Below are positions 1 through 5,845 of a DNA stretch of 8,644 bases, piece after piece. Each line of letters opens with the position of its first letter. The first letter of the stretch is position 1. The notes beneath the pieces were generated by a model. It searched no databases. It worked only from the letters and a program-made list of their open reading frames with translations, and was not told the DNA's origin. The translations under genes were made by a program, and so were the position numbers. The stretch lies in the NCBI GenBank assembly GCA_016935295.1, contig JAFGRF010000125.1, forward strand, positions 1-8,644, in the 5' to 3' direction. The stretch is from Caldifarciminota bacterium. GTDB lineage: Bacteria; Hydrothermota; Tepidihabitantia; Tepidihabitantales; Tepidihabitantaceae.

Positions 1-134
1 CCTTTGGCGTCCTGCCGGTTCCAGGTCAGGCTGTAGTAGCCCGGCTTCTGTTCGCTGTTCGCCAGCGTTTTCACGAGCCTAAGCCGCGACGCGGCAATCG
101 GCCAGATTGTCGGCGGCGTGTCAGACGGTGCGTG
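1..134 (-). pseudogene. Fragment of a FlgD-like Ig domain, continuing off the left edge
   Basis: Read on the minus strand, this stretch is open from just after an in-frame TGA (135-137) to the window edge, about 44 codons. Its second half encodes LVKTLANSEQKPGYY followed by SLTWNRQDAK. That matches the usual pattern of a C-terminal FlgD-like Ig domain in secreted proteins (roughly RLV.TL.....PG.Y...W.G.D..G), where the next residues would read xxGVYFY. No ATG lies between the TGA and the motif. The only GTG is inside the domain, and the residues before it (WPIAASRLR) resemble the expected strand only weakly. I infer either a decayed 5' end left after a deletion or frameshift, or a short remnant. 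The part beyond position 1 may be intact. The family reading is from memory of the motif only. Confidence 0.45.
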
Positions 135-165
135 TCAGCAGACTGAACAAGCGCCCTTGACACGC
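130..165. repeat. 8-bp inverted repeat in the upstream gap
   Basis: GCGTGTCA (130-137) and TGACACGC (158-165) are perfect reverse complements separated by 20 nt. A second GTGTCAG copy sits at 118-124, giving a direct repeat as well. Just downstream, GGGA (182-185) and TCCC (190-193) flank four bases in the string GGGAAGTGTCCC. No T-run follows either structure, so they do not look like terminators. This may be the border of an old repeat element, but the support is weak. Confidence 0.3.
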
Positions 166-211
166 TTGAGAGCAAAAATCTGGGAAGTGTCCCTATTTTC
201 AGGCCGTCGTG

Positions 212-240
212 TTGACTTCTGTCACCGCCAACCGTACAAT
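212..240 (+). promoter_or_regulatory. Sigma-70-type promoter for the lipoprotein gene
   Basis: TTGACT (212-217) matches the -35 consensus at 5 of 6 positions. TACAAT (235-240) matches the -10 consensus at 5 of 6. The spacer is exactly 17 bp. Transcription would start near 247, leaving an untranslated leader of about 88 nt before the GTG at 335. This lies in an otherwise gene-free stretch (135-334) directly upstream of the gene. Confidence 0.65.
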
Positions 241-324
241 CGGCTCACAACCGATGATTCCAACGGATGAGTATATGTAGTTGGCAAATGTCAGATTCCG
301 GACAGCCAATGACCGACAAGAAAT

Positions 325-330
325 GGGAGG
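325..330 (+). promoter_or_regulatory. Ribosome binding site that fixes the lipoprotein start
   Basis: GGGAGG lies 4 nt before the GTG at 335. This favours that GTG over the in-frame TTG at 281, which has no Shine-Dalgarno sequence. Starting at 335 also puts the signal peptide at the N-terminus. Confidence 0.65.
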
Positions 331-334
331 TCCT

Positions 335-1726
335 GTGAAGAGGTCGTTCATACTCACGCTGGCAGCAGCAATGGTACTCGTGGCCGCATGCAGGAAGAAA
401 CCGATTGTCGTCGAGGCCCCGTCCGGCCCGGAGTGCGGGAGTGTGGGCGCGGTGCTGACCTTCAGCAGCTCCGCGACCGACCCGGCCGAGGAGAGCGTGT
501 CCGTCCGGTTCGACTGGGGCGACGGAGATACCTCGGGATGGTCGGCATGGCTCGCCAGCGGCGCCACCATCACGGACTCGCATTCCTGGTCAGCGCTCGG
601 GACCTACAACCTCCGTGCGCAAGCGAAGAACACGGCGGGCAACATCTCAGACTGGTCCGGAACGCTGGTTGTTCCCATCGTGCAGACATGGACCCGCACG
701 TTCGGAGGCCCGGGGAACGACTATGGAGCTGCGGTCGTGGTGTGCGCGGACGGCGGCTATGTCGTGACCGGTACGACGTACTCGTTCGGCGCCGGGCTTT
801 GCGATATCTACTTGGTCAAGACCAATGCTGCGGGCGACACGGTCTGGACCAGGACCTTCGGCGGCGCCGACTACGACTACGCGCAGTCGGTCCAGTCGAC
901 CACAGACGGAGGGTACATCGTCGCGGGAACCCTCGGCAACAACGTATATCTGATCAAGACCGACTCCCTTGGCAACAAGATCTGGCACAACACGCTCGGC
1001 ATTGGTCAGCACATGGAGCCCGGCCAGAAAGTGCTGCAGGCAAAGGACGGTGGGTACGTGGTCCTGGGCCGGAACAACACGGTCTCCACCCTCACCAAGA
1101 CCGACGCATCCGGAAACCTCTCCTGGGTTGCACACATCGACGTCTACGGCGAAGCCGTGATCGAAACCGATGACGGCCGCTTCGTTGTCGCCGGCGACGT
1201 CAAGGAACCCGGCACTATCTCGCTGTACGACGTCGGGCTCGCCACCGTGGATGCGCTCGGCAACCAGGTCTGGGCCTACGCCTACCCGAGGCCCGGCAGC
1301 CCTGATCACGGCTGGGCCCTCCAGCCGACCGCGGACGGAGGGTACCTCATTGCCGGCGAGTCAGGCGGGCGAGTCTTCCTCGTCAAGGCGGACGCAATGG
1401 GTGCTGAACTCTGGGTCAAAGAGAGCGGCGGACCGGGCGACGCCGCGGGCCGTGCCATCCAGGCGACCGCGGACGGCGGCTATGTCATCACCGGCTATGT
1501 GGTCAACCAAACGACCATGGACGACATCTACCTGCTGGGGGTCAACGCGAACGGCGATTCCTTGTGGGCAGCGATCTACGGCGGAGCCAACGATGACTTC
1601 GGGTACTCGGTCAGACAGACAGCGGACCGCGGGCTCGTCGTCTGCGGCTCAACGCGTTCCTACGGCGCCGGTACACAGGACATCTGGCTCGTTAGGACCG
1701 ACGCACGCGGGAATGTCGAGCAATGA
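335..1726 (+). CDS. PKD-domain lipoprotein with seven propeller-like repeats
   Basis: This predicted lipoprotein has 463 residues and an unknown role at the cell envelope. The N-terminus MKRSFILTLAAAMVLVAAC has a short basic n-region, a hydrophobic core and a lipobox (VAAC) with Cys19 as the lipidation site. Residues about 30-115 look like a PKD/Ig-like domain, with a DWGDGD motif and a later GTYNLRAQA strand. From Trp119 the rest is seven repeats of 46-53 residues starting at Trp119, 171, 217, 264, 313, 360 and 411. Each follows W..T.GG....D.G..V....DGGY.V.G......D..L.K.D..G. Seven such units fit a seven-bladed beta-propeller, similar to delta-60 or SBBP-type repeat proteins. Repeats 3 and 4 are the most diverged. 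The gene has its own promoter and Shine-Dalgarno site and converges on mlaD. Lipoprotein status and repeats are seen in the sequence. The propeller fold is inferred and no ligand or enzymatic activity can be proposed. Confidence 0.85.
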   Translation: MKRSFILTLAAAMVLVAACRKKPIVVEAPSGPECGSVGAVLTFSSSATDPAEESVSVRFDWGDGDTSGWSAWLASGATITDSHSWSALGTYNLRAQAKNTAGNISDWSGTLVVPIVQTWTRTFGGPGNDYGAAVVVCADGGYVVTGTTYSFGAGLCDIYLVKTNAAGDTVWTRTFGGADYDYAQSVQSTTDGGYIVAGTLGNNVYLIKTDSLGNKIWHNTLGIGQHMEPGQKVLQAKDGGYVVLGRNNTVSTLTKTDASGNLSWVAHIDVYGEAVIETDDGRFVVAGDVKEPGTISLYDVGLATVDALGNQVWAYAYPRPGSPDHGWALQPTADGGYLIAGESGGRVFLVKADAMGAELWVKESGGPGDAAGRAIQATADGGYVITGYVVNQTTMDDIYLLGVNANGDSLWAAIYGGANDDFGYSVRQTADRGLVVCGSTRSYGAGTQDIWLVRTDARGNVEQ

Positions 1727-1745
1727 CCCGTATCCGGGGCATTCA

Positions 1746-1775
1746 AGACTGCGGCCTGCAGCCAAGCCGCAGTCT
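1746..1775. terminator. Hairpin between convergent genes, possible two-way terminator
   Basis: AGACTGCGGC (1746-1755) and GCCGCAGTCT (1766-1775) form a perfect 10-bp stem with a 10-nt loop. It lies 19 bp after the lipoprotein stop and 18 bp after the mlaD stop on the other strand, so it could end both transcripts. Neither side has a U-run, so it is not a canonical intrinsic terminator. It could instead protect 3' ends. Confidence 0.5.
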
Positions 1776-1793
1776 GTAGCCGGGAAGCCGAGC

Positions 1794-2540
1794 CTATCTG
1801 AACAGGCTGAAGCGGACCTTCACGTATTTGTCCGGATGGGCCTTGATATCGGCAATCAGGCCCTTGAGCTCGTTGTTGGTCTGGCGCACCTCTTCGTAGA
1901 GCTGGTTGGAGCTGACGAGTTTGCCCGCGGTCGAGCTGGTGTCGATGAGCTGCACAAAGGTGTCGAGCCGGGCTGCGAGCCGACCGAGGTTGCCGGCCGT
2001 GCTCGAGAAGTCACCCGTGGCGTTTGCGAGTTCGGTACGGATGACGGCAACCAGGTCATCAGCCGATTTGCTCAGTTGGCCGCTGAGCTCAGTCGGGTTG
2101 AGCTCGGTAAGCAGCCGGTCGAGCTTGAGGAATGTCGTTTCGAGTTCGAGCGATTCGTTGACACCCTTGAAAACGTAGCCCGGAGCGGCCGTGCCCGAGT
2201 CACCGGGCGTGACCATCAGGTAGCGGTCGCCGCCCAAATAGCTGACCGAACGGACCGCGAACCGCGTGTCGGTCGTCGGCTGGAAGTCGCGGTCGAGTAT
2301 GACCCTGACTTCCACATGGTTGCCGGCGAGGTCGATTCTGGCGACTCTCCCTTTCTCGATACCGAGCACCTGCACCGGATCGCCAACTTTGAGTCCGGCG
2401 ACGTCGCGGAAGGTAACGGTGTAGGTGTGGCGGCCGCGCCCGGATACGCGTCCCGAGAACCAGCCGTAGGCGAAAATGGCGAGGCCGATACCGCCCAGAA
2501 CGAACGCAGCGACGATGACGTCACGAATACGCCTGTTCAT
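1794..2540 (-). CDS. mlaD: MlaD-like MCE-domain lipid transport protein
   Basis: This is the substrate-binding MCE subunit of an Mla-type phospholipid transporter, anchored in the inner membrane and projecting into the periplasm (248 residues). Residues 8-28 form the single N-terminal membrane segment (VIVAAFVLGGIGLAIFAYGW). The MCE domain spans about 38-115, with the typical FRDVAGLKVGDPVQVLGIEKG stretch near its start. A long helical region follows (about 130-235), and the end (HPDKYVKVRFSLFR) resembles the C-termini of many MlaD proteins. In known MCE proteins the helical tail assembles with others into a hexameric channel. The start ATG is preceded by AAAGGAAG with a 3-nt gap. This site lies inside the end of mlaF, which mlaD overlaps by 20 bp, so translation is probably coupled. 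It is the last gene of the operon. No mlaC or mlaB follows. Confidence 0.9.
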   Translation of the reverse strand: MNRRIRDVIVAAFVLGGIGLAIFAYGWFSGRVSGRGRHTYTVTFRDVAGLKVGDPVQVLGIEKGRVARIDLAGNHVEVRVILDRDFQPTTDTRFAVRSVSYLGGDRYLMVTPGDSGTAAPGYVFKGVNESLELETTFLKLDRLLTELNPTELSGQLSKSADDLVAVIRTELANATGDFSSTAGNLGRLAARLDTFVQLIDTSSTAGKLVSSNQLYEEVRQTNNELKGLIADIKAHPDKYVKVRFSLFR

Positions 2541-3219
2541 AATCTTCCTTTCTTACGTTGTCGGCGCGGACCAGCTTTGCGGACCGGAGCATATAGGTCT
2601 GGTCGGCGAGCAGGTGCGCGGCTTCCAGGTCGTGCGTGACGATGACCTGCGCGCGCCTCCCCTGCTCGCGCAGCTCCCGAATCATACCGGTCACCCGCTC
2701 GCGAATCGCCGGGTCGAGCCCGGTCGTCGGCTCGTCGAAGAACAGGATGTGTGGGTCGGCGACCAGAGCCCGGGCAATGGCCACGAGCCGCGTCATGCCG
2801 CCGGATAGCGCGCGCGGGTAGAGCCCGGCGTGCTCGGCCATACCCACGCGCCGCAGGGCTTCTTCGGTTCGGCTGCGGATTTGCGCGCGGGTCAGTCGAG
2901 TCGTCTCTTCCAGCACCAGGGCCACGTTCTCGGCCACGGTCAGGGAGTCGAAGAGCGCCCCGCCCTGAAACACGTACCCGAGTCCGCCGGTCAGTTCCCG
3001 GTTGTCCGCGAACCGGCCGAACTGAATCCGGTGACCGTCGTGGAAGACCCGGCCCTGGTCCGGCCGGAGCAGCCCGGCCATTATCTTGAGCAGCACCGTC
3101 TTGCCGATGCCGGACGGCCCGAGTATAGCGGTAGTGGCACCGTCCGGTACTTCCAGATTGACATCGTCCAGCACGACGTTGCGCCGGAACTGCTTGCTGA
3201 CCCCCTCGACCCGTATCAT
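2521..3219 (-). CDS. mlaF: MlaF-like ABC transporter ATP-binding protein
   Basis: This is the cytoplasmic ATPase that powers MlaE-MlaD lipid transport (232 residues, a normal length for the family). All ABC motifs are present: Walker A GPSGIGKT (34-41), Q-loop Gln85 in VFQGGALFDS, signature LSGGM (138-142), Walker B ILFFDEPTTGLDP with catalytic Glu163, and the switch His196 in VTHD. The FQGGALFDSLTV segment is characteristic of the MlaF/Ttg2A group. One oddity is the stretch after the signature. It reads LSGGMTRLVAIARA, whereas family members usually have LSGGMRKRVALARA, so two basic residues are lost. The gene starts with an ATG that overlaps the mlaE stop as ATGA and has no clear Shine-Dalgarno site, which points to translational coupling. 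Confidence 0.92.
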   Translation of the reverse strand: MIRVEGVSKQFRRNVVLDDVNLEVPDGATTAILGPSGIGKTVLLKIMAGLLRPDQGRVFHDGHRIQFGRFADNRELTGGLGYVFQGGALFDSLTVAENVALVLEETTRLTRAQIRSRTEEALRRVGMAEHAGLYPRALSGGMTRLVAIARALVADPHILFFDEPTTGLDPAIRERVTGMIRELREQGRRAQVIVTHDLEAAHLLADQTYMLRSAKLVRADNVRKEDYEQAYS

Positions 3220-3956
3220 TCGTTGAAGAAGATGAGCGCCACCAGGAAATCGACCAGCAGGATCAGCACCGCGGAAAGCACGACCGCACGGGTCGTGGCC
3301 CGGCCCACGCCCTGCGCGCCGCCCTGGACGTTGAATCCGTAGTAGCAGCCGCTGTTGCCGATGAGCATCCCGAACAAGGCGGCCTTCACGATCCCGCCGG
3401 TGAAATCGCGGAGCATGAAGAAGTGAGTCACACCGTAGGTGAACGTGCTCGCCGGCACGTCCAGCATGCTCGCTGAGATGATGAGCGCCGTAAACACCGC
3501 CACGACCTCTGTCACGACCACGAGCAAAGGCAGGCCGACAGTCATCGCCAGAATTCTCGGCAGGCAGAGGTAGCGGTAGGGGTCGACACCCATCACATCG
3601 AGCGCATCAATCTGCTCGGAAACTCGCATCGCGCCCAGTTCCGCGGCGATGGCCGAAGCCGAGCGGCCGGCCACGATGAACCCGGTCAGCACCGGCGCGA
3701 GTTCGATGAGCACGATTCTGCCCACTCCCATGCCGACGAAGTACTTGGGCACTACGCCCATCAGTTGGTAGCTGGTCTGGACTGCCGTGGTCAGGCCGAT
3801 GAAGACCGACGTCAGGACAATCACCGGCAGGGCGCCGACGCCGTGAACCGACAACTGCTCTATGAACCGCGACCAGGTCCGGCGCAGGTCCCACGACCCG
3901 ACCAGGCACCGGGCCAGGAACGCCAGATAGTCAATTGGCGCAACCAGTACTCGCAC
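3216..3956 (-). CDS. mlaE: MlaE-like ABC transporter permease
   Basis: This is the inner-membrane permease of the Mla-type transporter (246 residues from the chosen start). It has an N-terminal interface helix and several hydrophobic segments (about 44-61, 85-97, 130-155, 188-205 and 222-244). The family hallmark AGRSASAIAAELGAMR begins near residue 96 and continues to MGVDP near 126. The second conserved element, GVGRATTRAVV, lies near 216. The frame stays open up to a GTG at 4028, but that extension runs through an inverted repeat and a promoter. I therefore chose the GTG at 3954-3956. It gives the usual N-terminal length and lies 7 nt after the -10 box, predicting a leaderless message. No Shine-Dalgarno site is seen before any candidate start. 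A GTG at 4005-4007 is the main alternative. It is the first gene of mlaE-mlaF-mlaD. Confidence 0.88.
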   Translation of the reverse strand: MRVLVAPIDYLAFLARCLVGSWDLRRTWSRFIEQLSVHGVGALPVIVLTSVFIGLTTAVQTSYQLMGVVPKYFVGMGVGRIVLIELAPVLTGFIVAGRSASAIAAELGAMRVSEQIDALDVMGVDPYRYLCLPRILAMTVGLPLLVVVTEVVAVFTALIISASMLDVPASTFTYGVTHFFMLRDFTGGIVKAALFGMLIGNSGCYYGFNVQGGAQGVGRATTRAVVLSAVLILLVDFLVALIFFNE

Positions 3957-3963
3957 GCGCGGT

Positions 3964-3991
3964 ATGTTAGCTCGACTCTGCCACAAGTCAA
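3964..3991 (-). promoter_or_regulatory. Promoter of the mlaEFD operon, probably leaderless
   Basis: On the minus strand, TTGACT (3991-3986) is followed after 16 bp by TAACAT (3969-3964), which keeps the key T, A and final T of a -10 box. Only 7 nt separate the -10 box from the GTG at 3956, so the transcript should begin at or next to the start codon. The -35 box is identical to those of asnS and the lipoprotein gene. Confidence 0.5.
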
Positions 3992-4023
3992 TCGTGCCGG
4001 AATCCACCAGAAGCGACAGCACG

Positions 4024-4105
4024 GCCACGAAGGCACGAAAGACACGAAGCGAGCAGCGGCAGGACGCTGGAAGTCCGTTTCACTCCCTCTTCGTGTCTTT
4101 GTGGC
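4024..4105. repeat. Inverted repeat built from CACGAA units
   Basis: AAAGACACGAAG (4038-4049) and CTTCGTGTCTTT (4089-4100) are perfect 12-bp reverse complements. The flanks GCCAC (4024-4028) and GTGGC (4101-4105) add 5 bp, with a 9-nt bulge on the left arm only. The left arm carries three CACGAA copies (4026, 4034 and 4043), as if one unit had been duplicated. The 39-nt loop is not obviously coding. The element fills much of the gap between the divergent mlaE and asnS genes. It resembles short dispersed palindromic repeats common in uncultured bacterial genomes. I infer a mobile or REP-like origin. Copy number elsewhere is unknown. Confidence 0.65.
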
Positions 4106-4138
4106 AGTCTGCTTCGGGTTCAGAGTCCGTCCCGGTGC

Positions 4139-4166
4139 TTGACTTGAGGGGCACCCGCCCTAGAAT
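4139..4166 (+). promoter_or_regulatory. Promoter of asnS, probably leaderless
   Basis: TTGACT (4139-4144) and TAGAAT (4161-4166) each match consensus at 5 of 6 positions, with a 16-bp spacer. The -10 box ends 6 nt before the GTG start of asnS at 4173, so the mRNA should begin at about the start codon. No Shine-Dalgarno sequence is present in that interval. Confidence 0.65.
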
Positions 4167-4172
4167 CCGTCC

Positions 4173-5462
4173 GTGGACACAGTCATCGAGCGAATCGGCG
4201 CCTCGGTCGGGGAAGAAGTGACCTTGGCCGGCTGGGTATACAACAAGCGTTCGTCCGGCAAGGTCAGGTTCGTGATTCTCCGCGACGGGACCGGCGTCAT
4301 CCAAAGCGTGTTCCTGAAGAACCAGGTACCGGAAGCGGCCTTCGAACTGGCCGACGCGGTCACGCAGGAGTCGTCGGTGGAGATCACCGGCACGGTCCGC
4401 GAGGAGAAACGGGCGCCCGGCGGGTTCGAGCTGACTGCCACCAACCTGAAGCTCCTCCAGCTCGCCGAGCCGTACCCGATCACTCCCAAGGAGCACGGCG
4501 TCGAGTTCCTGATGGAGCACCGCCACCTCTGGCTGCGCTCGGCCCGGCAGCACGCGGTGCTCCGCATCCGCTCGGAGATAGTCAAGGCGATGCGCGACTT
4601 CCTCGACGACAGCGGCTTTGTCCTGGCCGATACGCCGATTCTCACCCCGGCCGCGGGCGAGGGCACGACCACCCTTTTCCCGGTGGACTACTACGGCGAG
4701 CAGGTCTACCTCGCCCAGACCGGCCAGCTCTACAATGAGGCAATCGCCGCGTCGGTACGCAAGACCTACTGCTTCGGCCCGACCTTCCGCGCCGAGAAGT
4801 CGAAGACCCGCCGCCACCTGATGGAGTTCTGGATGCTCGAACCCGAGGTCGCATTCCTCGACCTTGCCGGCGACATGACCTTGGCCGAAGAGCTGGTCGC
4901 CTATACGGTCCAGCGCGTGTTCGAGAAGCGGAAGCCGGAACTGGCCACGCTCGAACGCGACACGACGAAACTCGAAGCGGTGAAGGCGCCTTTCCACCGT
5001 ATCTCCTACCACGAGGCCATCAAGCTGCTGCAGGACAAGGGCAAGGAGATCAAGCTGGGCGATGACTTCGGCGGCGATGAGGAGACGATGCTGGGCGAGG
5101 CGTTCGACCGGCCGGTGATGATTCACCACTACCCGGCAGCCATCAAGGCATTCTACATGAAGCGCGACGTCGCTGACCCGACGCTCGCCCTCGCCTTTGA
5201 CATGATTGCATCGGAGGGCTACGGCGAGATCGTCGGCGGTTCGCAGCGCGAGGACGACTTGAAGGAGATGCAGCAGCGCATCGCGGAGAACAAGCTCCCG
5301 CCCCAGGCCTACGAATGGTACCTGGACGTACGCCGCTTCGGTTCGTTCCCCCATTCCGGGTTCGGGCTCGGCCTCGAGCGCACCGTGGCCTGGATTTGCG
5401 GGCTCAAGCACATCCGCGAGACGATTCCGTTCCCGCGCATGCTCGAGAAAGTCTATCCGTAA
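4173..5462 (+). CDS. asnS: Asparaginyl-tRNA synthetase
   Basis: This cytoplasmic class II synthetase charges tRNA-Asn with asparagine (429 residues, normal length). Residues about 13-105 form the OB-fold anticodon-binding domain (VTLAGWVYNKRSSGKVRFVI). The catalytic core follows: motif 1 around FLDDSGFVLADTPILTP, motif 2 FRAEKSKTRRHLMEFW (from Phe205), and motif 3 GFGLGLERTVAWICG (396-410). AsnRS rather than AspRS is indicated by GEGTTTLFPVDYYGE, by EKSKTRRHLMEFWMLEPE, and by the FDRPVMIHHYPAAIKAFYMK block. The catalytic domain is not interrupted by the GAD insert of bacterial AspRS. The GTG start agrees with the conserved N-terminus and with the promoter 6 nt upstream. Three small-gap genes follow on the same strand. 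Presence of AsnRS means the cell can make Asn-tRNA directly, without relying on GatCAB transamidation. Confidence 0.96.
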   Translation: MDTVIERIGASVGEEVTLAGWVYNKRSSGKVRFVILRDGTGVIQSVFLKNQVPEAAFELADAVTQESSVEITGTVREEKRAPGGFELTATNLKLLQLAEPYPITPKEHGVEFLMEHRHLWLRSARQHAVLRIRSEIVKAMRDFLDDSGFVLADTPILTPAAGEGTTTLFPVDYYGEQVYLAQTGQLYNEAIAASVRKTYCFGPTFRAEKSKTRRHLMEFWMLEPEVAFLDLAGDMTLAEELVAYTVQRVFEKRKPELATLERDTTKLEAVKAPFHRISYHEAIKLLQDKGKEIKLGDDFGGDEETMLGEAFDRPVMIHHYPAAIKAFYMKRDVADPTLALAFDMIASEGYGEIVGGSQREDDLKEMQQRIAENKLPPQAYEWYLDVRRFGSFPHSGFGLGLERTVAWICGLKHIRETIPFPRMLEKVYP

Positions 5463-5486
5463 GCAATGACGAAGTAAGAAGTCCGA

Positions 5487-5540
5487 ATGACCAACAGCCA
5501 TGCGCCGGCGTTTGCCAGCCTGCGCCCGACGCTGGACTAA
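5487..5540 (+). other. Possible 17-codon leader ORF before the EF-Tu-like gene
   Basis: ATG at 5487 opens a frame encoding MTNSHAPAFASLRPTLD and ending in a TAA (5538-5540). That TAA is part of the TAAGGAGG ribosome binding site (5538-5545) of the next gene. The only hint of its own binding site is AAGAAG at 5477-5482. The overlap of stop codon and Shine-Dalgarno site would fit a translationally coupled leader, but such a short frame can arise by chance and no conservation evidence is available. Confidence 0.2.
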
Positions 5541-5549
5541 GGAGGCGTC

Positions 5550-5807
5550 ATGCCTGAAACCAAGGTTGGAGTCATAACCCACTACTTCGGCAAGCCGGGC
5601 GTCGCCGTCATGAAGGCGACCGAGGCCCCGATTGCGGTCGGCGACAAAATCCACATCAAGGGCCACACCACCGACCACACGCAGGTCGTCGAATCACTGC
5701 AGATCGAGCACCAATCCGTGCCGCGCATCGAGGTCGGACAAGATGCCGGCGTGAAGATAGACTGCCACGCCCACGAGCACGATGAGGTATTCAAGGTCAC
5801 GGACTAG
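5550..5807 (+). CDS. Small EF-Tu domain-2-like (translation factor-like) protein
   Basis: This 85-residue protein is a single beta-barrel of the translation-factor type, resembling domain 2 of EF-Tu/EF-1A. The visible pattern is VGVITHYFGKPGVAVMK (6-22), then a VGDKIHIKG turn (30-38), then VVESLQIEHQSV (46-57), and a final VGQDAGVKI strand followed by HDEVFKV. These match the promoter-like strand order of that fold. Stand-alone copies are annotated as elongation factor-like proteins, and related barrels form the C-terminal domain of some U32 peptidases. There is no GTPase domain, so it cannot act as a factor alone. Its partner is unknown. The segment DCHAHEHDE (71-79) has one Cys and three His close together, which could bind a metal. 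A strong Shine-Dalgarno site, AAGGAGG, ends 4 nt before the ATG. The gene lies 87 bp after asnS and is probably co-transcribed with it. Confidence 0.75.
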   Translation: MPETKVGVITHYFGKPGVAVMKATEAPIAVGDKIHIKGHTTDHTQVVESLQIEHQSVPRIEVGQDAGVKIDCHAHEHDEVFKVTD

Positions 5808-5845
5808 CTATTCGGAAACTCGCTAAAGGACTAGCAAGGAGAAAC

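Noticed and set aside
281..334. TTG start at 281 for the lipoprotein
   Set aside because: No ribosome site precedes it and it would put 18 extra residues before the signal peptide. The GTG at 335 has GGGAGG upstream.
1170..2639. A 489-codon plus-strand frame crossing the lipoprotein end, mlaD and part of mlaF
   Set aside because: It runs through two clear genes in wrong frames and its composition (Ser, Thr, Arg, Pro) is that of frame-shifted GC-rich DNA.
3957..4028. GTG at 4028 as the mlaE start
   Set aside because: The extension overlaps the inverted repeat and the promoter and would exceed the usual N-terminus. A start at 3956 fits better, though it is not proven.
4026..4048. Three CACGAA copies as a possible CRISPR or iteron array
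   Set aside because: The units are 6 bp with 2-3 bp between them and are part of an inverted-repeat arm. There are no spacers and no replication or Cas gene nearby.
4173..5462. Aspartyl-tRNA synthetase as the identity of this gene
   Set aside because: The bacterial AspRS GAD insertion is absent, and the motif 2 region and the FDRPVMIHHYP block match AsnRS.
4080..5678. A 532-codon open frame on the minus strand, antisense to asnS
   Set aside because: It lies almost wholly opposite the unmistakable asnS gene, and its product has no recognisable domain. Long antisense frames are expected in GC-rich genes with strong third-position bias.
5801..5835. 8-bp direct repeat GGACTAGC at 5801-5808 and 5828-5835 as an insertion footprint
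   Set aside because: The copies are only 27 bp apart and nothing resembling a mobile element lies between them. One includes the stop codon of the EF-Tu-like gene, so chance or small duplication suffices.
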